From an uncultured Coprococcus sp. (GTDB lineage Bacteria > Bacillota > Clostridia > Lachnospirales > Lachnospiraceae): DNA of 25,194 nucleotides. This document shows positions 16,258-25,194 of this stretch, in pieces; the first letter of the stretch is position 1, and each line of letters begins with the position of its first letter. The stretch spans positions 1-25,194 of the forward strand of contig URJI01000037.1 in assembly GCA_900548215.1 (NCBI GenBank), in the 5' to 3' direction. A program made the position numbers and the translations under genes. Below the pieces are notes generated by a model. That model had not been told where the DNA came from. It saw nothing but the letters and a program-made list of their open reading frames with translations, and ran no database searches.

Positions 16258-18009
16258 TTACTGTCTAACCTTAATGTGAACCTCACGGAGCTGCTGCTCT
16301 GTAACCTCGCCAGGTGCTCCACACATAAGATCCTGTGCATTTCCATTCATTGGGAATGGGATGACCTCTCTGATGTTCTCCTCATTTCTAAGGAGCATGA
16401 TCATTCTGTCCACACCAGGAGCCATACCTGCATGAGGTGGTGCTCCGAACTGGAATGCATTGTAGAGTGCTCCGAACTTCTCCTTCAGATCATCCTCTGT
16501 GTATCCTGCGATCTCAAATGCCTTGACCATGATCTTCATGTCGTGGTTTCTTACAGCGCCTGATGAAAGCTCAATACCGTTGCAGACGATGTCGTACTGG
16601 TAAGCCAGGATATCAAGCGGATCCTTCTCATTTAACGCCTCAAGTCCGCCCTGTGGCATTGAGAACGGATTGTGTGTGAAGATGATCTTCTTGCTCTCCT
16701 TGTCGTACTCGTACATTGGGAAGTCATTTATATAGCAGAAACGGAATGTGTTCTTCTCGTTGAGGTCAAGTCTGTTGCCAAGCTCAACTCTGATCTGTCC
16801 TGCAAATGACGCTGCAAGCTCAGGCGTATCTGCGATGAAGAAAATAGTATCTCCAGCCGTAAGGCCTGCAAGCTCTGCGATCTCACCCTTCATATCATCA
16901 GGAATGAACTTGTCGATAGGTCCCTTGTATGACATATCATCAAGGATCTCCAGATATCCAAGACCGCCCATGCCGATGCTCTGTGCAAACTTGAGCATCT
17001 TCTCATGCTGTCCCTTTGAAAGTTTCTTGTGTACATTGATGGCACGCACTGTCTTGCCATGGAATGGCTTGAATGTACATCTCTGGAAGAAGTCTGTGAG
17101 GTCTATTATTCTGAGTGGGTTTCTGAGGTCAGGCTTATCTGTACCGAACTCAAGCATAGCCTGCTTGTAGCTGATGATAGGATATGGAGCCTGTGTAACC
17201 ACTGCGCCCTCAGGTGCAAACTTCTCAAATGTTGCTGAGAGGACTTCCTCTCCAACCTTGAATACGTCCTCCTGTGTTGCAAAGCTCATCTCAAAGTCAA
17301 GCTGGTAGAACTCACCAGGTGAACGGTCTGCTCTTGCATCCTCATCTCTGAAACAAGGAGCTATCTGGAAGTACTTGTCAAATCCTGATACCATGAGGAG
17401 CTGCTTGTACTGCTGAGGTGCCTGTGGAAGTGCATAGAACTTGCCTTTGAACTTTCTTGATGGCACGATGTAATCTCTTGCGCCCTCAGGTGATGAAGCG
17501 CAGAGGATAGGTGTCTGGATCTCAAGGAATCCCATCTCAGTCATCTTCTGACGAAGGTAGCTGATGACCTGACTTCTGAATATCATGTTGTCCTTAACCT
17601 TCTTGTTTCTGAGGTCAAGATATCTGTACTTGAGTCTCACATCCTCACGTGTCTCCTTGGATGTCTGGATCTCAAATGGAATCTGCTTATATACCTTACC
17701 GAGTATCTCTACAGTCTTCGCCTCGAGCTCAATAGTACCTGTAGGGATCTTTGGGTTGTATGTCTCCTCATCTCTGTGCTCAACGATACCCTCAATTGAT
17801 ACACAGTCCTCCTTTGTTATTCCGTCAAGAAGTGATGTGTCTCTCATTACTACCTGGAGCACTCCATACATATCACGCAGATCGATAAATGATACTCCTC
17901 CATGGTCACGGATATTCTCTACCCATCCGGCAACCTTAAGTGTCTGTCCCACATCGCCCTCAGTGATCTCGTTCATTGTTCTGTTACGATAAATGTTCTC
18001 GATTGTCAT
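16258..18009 (-). CDS. aspS: Aspartyl-tRNA synthetase, bacterial type
   Basis: A 583-residue class II synthetase. Seen: N-terminal OB-fold anticodon domain with WVENIRDHGGVSFIDLRD (29-46), motif 2 FRDEDARADRSPGEFYQLDF, the bacterial GAD insertion (about 285-415) and motif 3 GMAPGVDRMIMLL. ATG 18009 has AAGGAGAG just upstream. His36 in RDHGG aligns with the position (His31 in Pseudomonas aeruginosa) implicated in non-discriminating AspRS, which charge both tRNA-Asp and tRNA-Asn. Together with the leader this suggests, but does not prove, a non-discriminating enzyme that would need GatCAB. Expression is controlled by the T-box leader at 18105-18508. Confidence 0.97.
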   Translation of the reverse strand: MTIENIYRNRTMNEITEGDVGQTLKVAGWVENIRDHGGVSFIDLRDMYGVLQVVMRDTSLLDGITKEDCVSIEGIVEHRDEETYNPKIPTGTIELEAKTVEILGKVYKQIPFEIQTSKETREDVRLKYRYLDLRNKKVKDNMIFRSQVISYLRQKMTEMGFLEIQTPILCASSPEGARDYIVPSRKFKGKFYALPQAPQQYKQLLMVSGFDKYFQIAPCFRDEDARADRSPGEFYQLDFEMSFATQEDVFKVGEEVLSATFEKFAPEGAVVTQAPYPIISYKQAMLEFGTDKPDLRNPLRIIDLTDFFQRCTFKPFHGKTVRAINVHKKLSKGQHEKMLKFAQSIGMGGLGYLEILDDMSYKGPIDKFIPDDMKGEIAELAGLTAGDTIFFIADTPELAASFAGQIRVELGNRLDLNEKNTFRFCYINDFPMYEYDKESKKIIFTHNPFSMPQGGLEALNEKDPLDILAYQYDIVCNGIELSSGAVRNHDMKIMVKAFEIAGYTEDDLKEKFGALYNAFQFGAPPHAGMAPGVDRMIMLLRNEENIREVIPFPMNGNAQDLMCGAPGEVTEQQLREVHIKVRQ

Positions 18010-18104
18010 CTGTTCTCTCCTTTTCTTTACTATTTGCCTGTGGCTTTATATCCACATTGACTTTTTCAGGATTACACACCGGCTATTATTTTTCTTGCAA
18101 ATAG

Positions 18105-18173
18105 AAAAAGCTTATGTTCATCCTGAATCAGATGCACATATACATATGCAAATATTCAGGACGAACATAAGCT
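18105..18173 (-). terminator. T-box leader terminator of aspS
   Basis: Arms at 18154-18173 and 18109-18128 pair over 20 bp with one wobble/mismatch, then TTTTT on the minus strand. A small hairpin occupies the loop. The 5' arm includes CGTCCTGAAT (18163-18154), which can instead pair with the T-box sequence, giving the two alternative states. Confidence 0.9.
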
Positions 18174-18508
18174 CTCTCAAATTCCCTGTCGGTTACTTGT
18201 CTGCTCTTATGTCCGCGGTACCACCTGATTTACCGTTACACGATCTTCGTATATTCAAAGCATCGCATCCCAGTCCCTCTCAGCCACCTTGCTCATGGCC
18301 TCTCTGCGTATCGTGCAGCAACGGCTCCCCTACTCGACATATAACACGCTGCCACTTCCTGGCTATGTCTTTCAGCTTGCGGCTGGTAAAGTGTTGTTCA
18401 CATACATTCACTCCGCCGGACTTCCACCACCACCGACTCTCTGTGGGCGATAATCTATGCTACTTCTCTTCGTCATTGCCTTATATAGCGTCAGCACATA
18501 TCTGACGC
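18105..18508 (-). promoter_or_regulatory. T-box riboswitch leader of aspS
   Basis: A full tRNA-sensing leader. The T-box sequence AATCAGGTGGTACCGCG lies at 18230-18214; its TCAGG...CGCG can pair with CGTCCTGAAT (18163-18154) to form the antiterminator. Stem I has AGTAG (S-turn side), CAGAGAGTCGGTGG (AG-bulge/distal part) and a helix CATAGATT/AATGTATG. Directly after that helix comes TGAACAACAC (18400-18391), the specifier side, where AAC (18395-18393) is in the usual position before ACT. This reads as an Asn codon. A GAC (Asp) occurs at 18369-18367, outside the expected loop. Uncharged tRNA binding would let aspS be read. Confidence 0.9.
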
Positions 18509-18514
18509 CACATT

Positions 18515-18544
18515 ATTATATTCTAGTGATTCAAGTTCTGTCAA
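18515..18544 (-). promoter_or_regulatory. Consensus promoter of the aspS leader
   Basis: TTGACA (18544-18539), an 18-bp spacer and TATAAT (18520-18515): both boxes match sigma-A consensus exactly. Predicted start near 18508, where a hairpin GCGTCAG/CTGACGC forms the 5' end. With the T-box leader it accounts for the 559-bp gap 18010-18568. Confidence 0.85.
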
Positions 18545-18568
18545 CTATATTTATGTATATTTCCACCA

Positions 18569-18790
18569 TCATCCCACAACCTCAGCTCCAAACGGCATGA
18601 GTGCCAGCTTTGCGATCTTAAAGAACTGAAGTCCAAATGGGAAGAATGCAAGTCCTGCAAATTTAAAACACTGAATCCCAATCGGAATCCCTATTATCGT
18701 TATACAGCACAGCACCCCGCTTGCCACCCACGAAAGTCCGCTCAATATTCCGCCACATAAAAACCATATACAATTTCCAAGACATCCCAT
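18569..18790 (-). CDS. Short YccF-type membrane protein
   Basis: A 73-residue protein with the YccF/DUF307 signature: CIWFLCGGILSGLSWVASG, then CCITIIGIPIGIQCFKFAGL and FFKIAKLALMPFG. Two hydrophobic stretches separated by the CCITIIGIP turn suggest an inner-membrane protein. YccF proteins of enterobacteria hold two such domains, so this is a single-domain form. Function is unknown. ATG 18790 follows AGGAGATGATATC. It lies 88 bp downstream of the dihydrouridine synthase gene and may share its transcript. Confidence 0.8.
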   Translation of the reverse strand: MGCLGNCIWFLCGGILSGLSWVASGVLCCITIIGIPIGIQCFKFAGLAFFPFGLQFFKIAKLALMPFGAEVVG

Positions 18791-18878
18791 GATATCATCT
18801 CCTAATCACAAAAACACAACTAACATATAGTAATCCAACCATACACTCACACTATGCACCCGTCATACTAAATCCATT

Positions 18879-19931
18879 TCATCTGCACAATGCAGCAAGC
18901 ATCTTGACTGCCGCCTCATACTCACCATTATCTCTCGTCTTCCGGATCTTCTTAAGAGCCCTCTCAGCTCCCTCCACATCATAAAACAGCCTCGACCAGT
19001 AAGCCCACAGCTCCTTCATCTTGAACATCGTGTTGCCCCTGCCCACATCCGACTCACAGTAATTCCTGTAAAGTTCATCGTGGAATGTGAAGAATCTGTC
19101 CCAGTCATATGGACTGTATGATGGACTTTCAGCAAATCCAATGTTGCCATCCAGTCCTGTTGCAACATTCAGATCATTGCCGTCATCAACTCTGTCCCTG
19201 CCGGCAACAGCACTTTTTATCCTCTCCGCAAGACAAGGGTCAGCGATTATTCCTCTGCCTATCATAACCTTCCTTATATCTGAGAAATCGCTCACTAACT
19301 TTTTATAATCCACCACACTGTTTATATCTCCGTTGTAGCACACCGTATCTGTTCTTCCATATGCAGCAACACCTTCGGCAAAAATTTCCATATTCGGCGT
19401 ATTCCTATAGAAGTCAGTCTGTATTCTCGGATGTATGATTAGTTCACTTATAGGATACTTCTTATATATCTCTATGATATCCTCAAACTCCGAAGAGCTG
19501 TCTCTTCCTATTCTGGTCTTTATAGACACATCCATAACACCAGCGGCAAACACTTCATACAGGAAGTTGTCAAGTCTATCCGTATCATATAGCAGACCTG
19601 AACCTTTATACTTCGTGACTACAGTCTTTGATGGACAGCCGAGATTGATGTTCACCTCATCATATCCAAGTTTCTTTAAAAACTTTGCCGCCTTCACAAA
19701 TCCCTCGCCGCTGTTGGTAAGGAGCTGCGGCACCACATATATCCCCTGATTATTCTCCGGAAGTACATCCCTTAGTTCCCGGTTTCTGAGAGGGCGCCCT
19801 TTTGCCGGGGCAATAAACGGCATAAAGTATTTGTCAACGCCGCCAAAATATTTGCGGTGTGCATTCCTGTATATATATCCTGTTATCCCCTCCATCGGGG
19901 CAAGGTAGATCAAACCATCCTGGTTATTCAT
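18879..19931 (-). CDS. dus: tRNA-dihydrouridine synthase family protein
   Basis: A 350-residue FMN-dependent Dus enzyme, which reduces uridine to dihydrouridine in tRNA loops using NADPH. Seen: the start of the TIM barrel LIYLAPMEGITG (7-18), the catalytic-cysteine motif NLGCPSKTVVTKYKGSGLL (Cys99), SIKTRIG, ELIIHPRIQTDFY and VMIGRGIIADP (phosphate-binding), then a helical C-terminal tRNA-binding domain. The exact subtype (which tRNA position) cannot be told. ATG 19931 follows GATAGGAGAATGCCAG. It lies 63 bp after hsdR with no clear terminator between them, so some read-through is possible. Confidence 0.92.
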   Translation of the reverse strand: MNNQDGLIYLAPMEGITGYIYRNAHRKYFGGVDKYFMPFIAPAKGRPLRNRELRDVLPENNQGIYVVPQLLTNSGEGFVKAAKFLKKLGYDEVNINLGCPSKTVVTKYKGSGLLYDTDRLDNFLYEVFAAGVMDVSIKTRIGRDSSSEFEDIIEIYKKYPISELIIHPRIQTDFYRNTPNMEIFAEGVAAYGRTDTVCYNGDINSVVDYKKLVSDFSDIRKVMIGRGIIADPCLAERIKSAVAGRDRVDDGNDLNVATGLDGNIGFAESPSYSPYDWDRFFTFHDELYRNYCESDVGRGNTMFKMKELWAYWSRLFYDVEGAERALKKIRKTRDNGEYEAAVKMLAALCR

Positions 19932-19994
19932 CTGGCATTCTCCTATCTAACGACTGGCACTGCATATCAAGTTTCCATAGACAGCTTGACATGT

Positions 19995-22900
19995 TTACTT
20001 TCCATATTGTGATTTAGACTCTGCTACCATTGATAATGTTTCATGATTGCCTGTATCATAGGTAAATACCTTATGCCCCTGTTCTGTAAAAACAGCCGAA
20101 CCTCCAATGCCAAAATATTTTTCAAAAAAGGCCTTTATTTTATCAATGACACCTTGTTTCTTCTTGGATCTGCCGCCACCGCCAAAACGTGAAATCGGCG
20201 GCATTAGTTTATCTATGTCTGTTCCTGCTGTTTTGATTTCTCCATCGCGGAACGCATTCTCCATGAACTTACGTGTATCCTCTGGTTTCAGATTTTCTTC
20301 TGTGATAATCTTATTCAGGTCATGCTCTCTCTGCTTAACCACAAACTCATGCCACTCGTTCATGACATCATCTACATCATTTATTCCTGCAATAAAAGTT
20401 TCAATAAGCTCTTTCTTGCTGCGCAGCTCAGGGCTGGCTTTAATCGCCTTATTGATGGTTATAAGTACTTCCTTATCTTCACAATGTGTGTCATGGTACT
20501 TCTTTACGAGCATAAGAATATAATCTATGTTGATTTCAATCTGCCGGATAAGTTCAATCTCAAACACCACGTCATCTGTAATATCCGTGCTTTCCTGACG
20601 CTTACGTTTCCACTCATCACGCAGATCCTGATAGCGTCCAAGATAATCCTGCAAATCACGTTCAGAAATAAGTTCCTTACCCTTGAATTCGTCAAAGGAA
20701 AGCAGAAGGTTCCTCATTCGGAGAATCGCACCAAACAAAGCGATAAACTCCTTCTGTTTCTGTTCACCGACAATCTGCGGTTCTGACAGTGGATACTTAT
20801 CAGCCAAGTCGTCCATCATATCCACATATCCCGGCATCTGCCTGCCGTCTACAGATTCATATCCATAATAGTAATCCTTAAAGCTCTGCAGCAGAACAAT
20901 ACCTCCGGCATTCTTGTCCCCAAACAATGAAATTGCACTGTCCACACGCTTTTGCAAATTTCTGAAACATACAATATTTCCAAATGTCTTGATAGAATTC
21001 AAAATACGATTGGTACGTGAAAATGCCTGTATCAATCCATGCATTTTAAGATTCTTGTCGACCCACAACGTATTCATGGTTGTTGCGTCAAAGCCTGTAA
21101 GGAACATATTTACTACAATCAGTATATCCAGCTCCTTATTTTTCATGCGAAGCGACACATCCTTATAATAATTCTGAAATTTATCACTTGAAGTATCGTA
21201 ATTCGTACGGAACATTTCATTGTAGTCCTTTATGGCTTCTTCCAGAAAATCTCTGGACGGCTGATCAAGGGCAGATGTGTCTTCTGAATTCTCCTCATCC
21301 AAAATACCATCTGATTCTTCCTCATTTGCACCATAGCTGAAAATGGTTGCAACACGCAGTTTCTTTGCCGGGTCTGCTGCCATCTGCTTTTTGAATTCCT
21401 GATAATACAGCTTTGCCATAGGAACACTTGACACCGCAAAAATAGAATTAAAACCACTTATACGCTGTTTCTGCTTGATTTCCTCTACCTCGTCACGCTT
21501 AGCAGACGCCACCTCCGTAATATTTGTCAGCGCATTGTATATGTAGGTTTTATCGCCACGATACGTCTTCTGATCAAAATGCTCCAGTATGTACTGTGTC
21601 ACAATACGGATACGCTCAGGAGCCATCATAACCTTTTCACGGTTGATATCCCAGACCATCTCATCTGTGATTTCTTCCTCCACGTCCATCGTTTTTATAT
21701 AATCAACACGGAACGGAAGAACATTTTTATCATTTATTGCATCCACGATCGTATAGCTGTGGAGCTGGTCACCAAATGTCTGACCTGTGGTAAAGAGCTT
21801 TGGATTTTTCACTCTTCCAGAATTAACTGAGAAAATAGGTGTCCCTGTAAATCCAAACAGATGATATTTCTTAAAACTCTTTACAATAGCTGTATGCATG
21901 TCCCCAAACTGACTGCGGTGGCATTCATCAAATATAATAACCACGTGTTTCTGATACACTTCATGTCCCGGATTCTTTTTTATAAATGTAGCCAGTTTCT
22001 GAATCGTGGTAATAATGATATGTGCATCCTTATCTTCCAGCTGCCGTTTCAATATGGCTGTCGAAGTGTTGCTGTTGGCTGCCCCCTTTTCAAAGCGATC
22101 GTATTCCTTCATAGTCTGGTAATCCAGATCTTTACGGTCAACAACGAACAGCACCTTGTCAATATATGGCAGTTTTGATGCAAGTCTTGCAGTCTTGAAC
22201 GACGTCAGCGTCTTTCCTGAACCTGTGGTATGCCAGATGTAACCACCACCCTCAACGCTGCCATACTTCTTATAATTATTGGCAATTTCAATTCGGTTGA
22301 GAATCCGCTCTGTAGCAGTAATCTGATACGGACGCATGACCATAAGCAGATTCTCGGATGTAAAGATACAATACTTCGTAAGGATATTCAAAATCGTATG
22401 CTTTGCAAAAAATGTCTTTGTGAAATCGATCAGATCTGGAATCACCCGGTTATTAGCATCTGCCCAGAAACAGGTGAACTCAAAGCTATTGCTGGTCTTG
22501 GTTTTACTTGCGCCCCTCTTCTCATGTTCTTTTTCTGCATTTTTTCTGGTGCTGTTGGAATAATACTTTGTGTTTGTACCATTTGAAATGACAAAAATCT
22601 GAATGTACTCATACAGACCGCATCCCGCCCAGAAAGAATCCCTCTGGTAACGGTTGATCTGATTGAATGCCTCACGAATGGCAACCCCTCTGCGTTTCAG
22701 CTCAATATGCACAAGCGGCAGACCATTTACCAATACTGTAACATCATAACGGTTATCATGCTTTGCGCCATCCTCTGTGCCAAGCACATACTGATTGATG
22801 ACCTGCAGCCTGTTATTATGTATATTCTTCTTGTCTATGAGTTTGATATTCTTGGAAGAACCGTCATCACGGGTAAGCACCTGAGTATTGTCCTCCTGTA

Positions 22901-23204
22901 TTTTCCGGGTCTTTTCCACAATATGCTCATTGGGATTGGCAATGGCATTCTTGAAAAAGTAATCCCACTCTGTGTCTGAAAACTGATAGTTGTTAAGTTC
23001 TGAAAGTTTCAGTCGAAGATTAGCAATCAGGTCTTTCTCCGTGTGAATCGGCAGATATTCATATCCCTGTTCACTGAGCAGGCGGATAAACTCCTGTTCA
23101 AGCTCAGTCTCGCTCTGATAACTGTCAGACCGCCGCTTGACCGGTTCATATTCTGTGACAACGGTATTCTCCGATGTCTCCGCTACAATATTAAAGTATG
23201 GCAT
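19995..23204 (-). CDS. hsdR: Type I restriction enzyme R subunit (type IC/EcoR124-like)
   Basis: A 1069-residue HsdR, the motor and nuclease subunit that pulls in DNA with ATP and cuts unmethylated DNA. The N-terminal nuclease is intact: Asp154, then Glu168-x-Lys170 (HIELK), and QxxxY (182-186). The superfamily-2 helicase part shows Walker A HTTGSGKT (325-332), DECH box (426-429), FTGTP and motif VI QAFSRTNR. A long helical C-terminal region follows. The length and pattern match EcoR124-type HsdR. ATG 23204 follows GGGGGATATATT. It lies 19 bp after the kinase stop, so the kinase and hsdR are very probably co-transcribed. Confidence 0.97.
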   Translation of the reverse strand: MPYFNIVAETSENTVVTEYEPVKRRSDSYQSETELEQEFIRLLSEQGYEYLPIHTEKDLIANLRLKLSELNNYQFSDTEWDYFFKNAIANPNEHIVEKTRKIQEDNTQVLTRDDGSSKNIKLIDKKNIHNNRLQVINQYVLGTEDGAKHDNRYDVTVLVNGLPLVHIELKRRGVAIREAFNQINRYQRDSFWAGCGLYEYIQIFVISNGTNTKYYSNSTRKNAEKEHEKRGASKTKTSNSFEFTCFWADANNRVIPDLIDFTKTFFAKHTILNILTKYCIFTSENLLMVMRPYQITATERILNRIEIANNYKKYGSVEGGGYIWHTTGSGKTLTSFKTARLASKLPYIDKVLFVVDRKDLDYQTMKEYDRFEKGAANSNTSTAILKRQLEDKDAHIIITTIQKLATFIKKNPGHEVYQKHVVIIFDECHRSQFGDMHTAIVKSFKKYHLFGFTGTPIFSVNSGRVKNPKLFTTGQTFGDQLHSYTIVDAINDKNVLPFRVDYIKTMDVEEEITDEMVWDINREKVMMAPERIRIVTQYILEHFDQKTYRGDKTYIYNALTNITEVASAKRDEVEEIKQKQRISGFNSIFAVSSVPMAKLYYQEFKKQMAADPAKKLRVATIFSYGANEEESDGILDEENSEDTSALDQPSRDFLEEAIKDYNEMFRTNYDTSSDKFQNYYKDVSLRMKNKELDILIVVNMFLTGFDATTMNTLWVDKNLKMHGLIQAFSRTNRILNSIKTFGNIVCFRNLQKRVDSAISLFGDKNAGGIVLLQSFKDYYYGYESVDGRQMPGYVDMMDDLADKYPLSEPQIVGEQKQKEFIALFGAILRMRNLLLSFDEFKGKELISERDLQDYLGRYQDLRDEWKRKRQESTDITDDVVFEIELIRQIEINIDYILMLVKKYHDTHCEDKEVLITINKAIKASPELRSKKELIETFIAGINDVDDVMNEWHEFVVKQREHDLNKIITEENLKPEDTRKFMENAFRDGEIKTAGTDIDKLMPPISRFGGGGRSKKKQGVIDKIKAFFEKYFGIGGSAVFTEQGHKVFTYDTGNHETLSMVAESKSQYGK

Positions 23205-23223
23205 AATATATCCCCCATCTATA

Positions 23224-24465
23224 TTAGATTAATGTAGATAAATATTCATTAATTTCCTGTTCTTTTTGCAACAATTTTATTTCTTCATTTCTTTTTTGTA
23301 TTTCAAATTGACGTTTTTCATCCAGTGCATGCGTTATATCATTTACATATTTAGTAGTAGCCTTCATCAACCACACTTTTAAATATCTTACAATATCACC
23401 TAATGTAGATTCATTTGAATACACTCCTACACTAATCATCAATTGATTTCCATTACCTTTCACCTTATCTGTATCATATCCTAAAACATATGGATGTTCA
23501 TATTGTCCATTTGTCAAACATCTAAACCATTCTGCTGGCATTTCATGTGATAATTCAACTATCATTTTGCCATTCTCATGTTTTAATGAAATAATTTTAG
23601 GTACACTTATTTTTCCGCCATTTTCTTCAACTTTTTTTATTTTATCTATATCCTGCTGTTTATTACTAATTCCTGCTAAAATACTTGTCTCCATGATAAT
23701 TGTTTCCGCTGGGAAAAGTCTGTCATCTGGATTTTGACAATAAAGCCTATCAAAAATATCATCTAAAAATCCATATTCACTATCTACCTCTGATATTTTT
23801 TTATAATTATTTCCCGCTACCAATTGTCCTGTAAACATTTCATTAAGAATCAGTCCCAAAGAATACATGTCAGTTCTTCCATCAATTGTTCTTCCTTTTT
23901 CTCGTTGTTCAGGAGCTGCATACTGAAAATTTGCCATTCGTGAATGTGGTTCTGTTTCAACAATAGTAATCATCTCGTCTACACTAAAATGTGCTATTCC
24001 AAAATCCGCCAAAACTGCTTTATTACTATTGTCAAAGAATAAAATATTTTCTGGTTTCAGATCCCTATGAAAAACCCCTTTATCATGTGCATATTTTATT
24101 CCTTTTAACAACTGAATAAATATTTCAAATATTTCGCTCCCCTTCAAGCCTCTTTTCATTCTATCTCTAAGTGTACATATTCCCAATGGCATAATGTAAA
24201 ACACCTTATTATCACTATACAAACCATAATCCATGACCTTAAGTATATTTTCACATTCTGCATTTAAACAAAAATAAATTTCATTTTTTAACCGTCTTTT
24301 TTTCTCTATAGAAAAATCAGATATATCAACAACTTTCACCGCAATCTTTTCATCTTTTCCATTTTTTGCAGAATAAACAGTGCCATTCCCACCTTGTCCA
24401 ATTTGCTCAATTATTGTATATTGATCAAATACAGTCTTTAATATCTCATTTCTCTTAATTCCCAC
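23224..24465 (-). CDS. Hanks-type Ser/Thr protein kinase inside the restriction-modification operon
   Basis: A 413-residue kinase with all core motifs: glycine loop GQGGNGTVYSA (23-33), Lys44 (IAVKVV), alpha-C Glu62, HRDLKPEN (133-140), metal-binding DFG (Asp154) and APEQ (184-187). Nothing catalytic is missing, so it should be active. No membrane segment or PASTA domain follows, unlike PknB, so it is predicted cytoplasmic. Residues about 270-375 form a beta-rich region I do not recognise, and about 385-413 form a Glu/Lys/Gln coiled coil. The start is GTG 24465, set by AGAGGAG close upstream. By eye it is more AT-rich than hsdR and the flanking genes, which suggests separate acquisition. A TATAAT overlapping the hsdS stop may give it some expression of its own. 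Confidence 0.93.
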   Translation of the reverse strand: MGIKRNEILKTVFDQYTIIEQIGQGGNGTVYSAKNGKDEKIAVKVVDISDFSIEKKRRLKNEIYFCLNAECENILKVMDYGLYSDNKVFYIMPLGICTLRDRMKRGLKGSEIFEIFIQLLKGIKYAHDKGVFHRDLKPENILFFDNSNKAVLADFGIAHFSVDEMITIVETEPHSRMANFQYAAPEQREKGRTIDGRTDMYSLGLILNEMFTGQLVAGNNYKKISEVDSEYGFLDDIFDRLYCQNPDDRLFPAETIIMETSILAGISNKQQDIDKIKKVEENGGKISVPKIISLKHENGKMIVELSHEMPAEWFRCLTNGQYEHPYVLGYDTDKVKGNGNQLMISVGVYSNESTLGDIVRYLKVWLMKATTKYVNDITHALDEKRQFEIQKRNEEIKLLQKEQEINEYLSTLI

Positions 24466-24520
24466 AAAATCTCCTCTCTGTGTATTACATTTATTCCATC
24501 ATGTTTGAATTGCATTTTTA

Positions 24521-25194
<674 letters not shown>

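Noticed and set aside
18367..18369. GAC as the aspS T-box specifier
   Set aside because: It would match tRNA-Asp, but it lies outside the helix-flanked loop where the specifier is expected; AAC at 18395-18393 fits better. Kept as the main alternative.

Overview
The window looks like chromosomal DNA of an anaerobic gut Firmicute, most likely a Lachnospiraceae member (Coprococcus/Roseburia/Lachnospira-like). I infer this from the protein style, AGGAGG-type ribosome binding sites, a T-box leader, and core genes such as rpsT, leuS, hslO, typA and aspS. I cannot fix the genus by eye. Most genes lie on the minus strand; rpsT, a methyltransferase gene, hslO and typA are on plus.

Layout. (1) 1-5310, carbohydrate block, minus strand: a promoter with a palindromic operator, a fructokinase, then an amylosucrase-like GH13 gene that runs off the left edge. 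Upstream are a cold-shock protein gene and a glycogen branching enzyme (GlgB) with an unusual charged coiled-coil tail. The amylosucrase family splits sucrose into an alpha-glucan and fructose, fructokinase phosphorylates the fructose, and GlgB can branch alpha-glucan. (2) 5342-6022: a four-helix membrane protein. (3) 6219-14379, housekeeping: rpsT (TTG start), a possible 36-codon ORF antisense to its terminator, leuS, a Nudix hydrolase gene, a SAM methyltransferase gene, hslO (Hsp33) and typA/bipA. (4) 14396-16010: remains of an ABC permease gene, an acidic lipoprotein gene and a 71-residue CxxC protein gene. (5) 16100-18544: a cluster of inverted repeats, then aspS behind a complete T-box leader whose best specifier candidate reads AAC (Asn). 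(6) 18569-19931: a small YccF-type membrane protein and a tRNA-dihydrouridine synthase. (7) 19995-25194: a type IC-like restriction-modification locus read as hsdS (3' part) -> Ser/Thr kinase -> hsdR, with hsdM presumably beyond the right edge.

The most interesting part is the right end. An intact Hanks-type Ser/Thr kinase with an unrecognised C-terminal region sits between hsdS and hsdR. The hsdS reading frame is fed by at least 16 copies of a TCTG tetranucleotide (AGAC on the coding strand), placed just before the second target-recognition domain. Changes in repeat number could switch hsdS on or off, or, in steps of three, change the spacer by four residues as known for EcoR124. This makes a candidate phase-variable, kinase-linked type I defence locus. 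The second notable point is the Asn-type specifier candidate upstream of aspS, together with a residue associated with non-discriminating AspRS.
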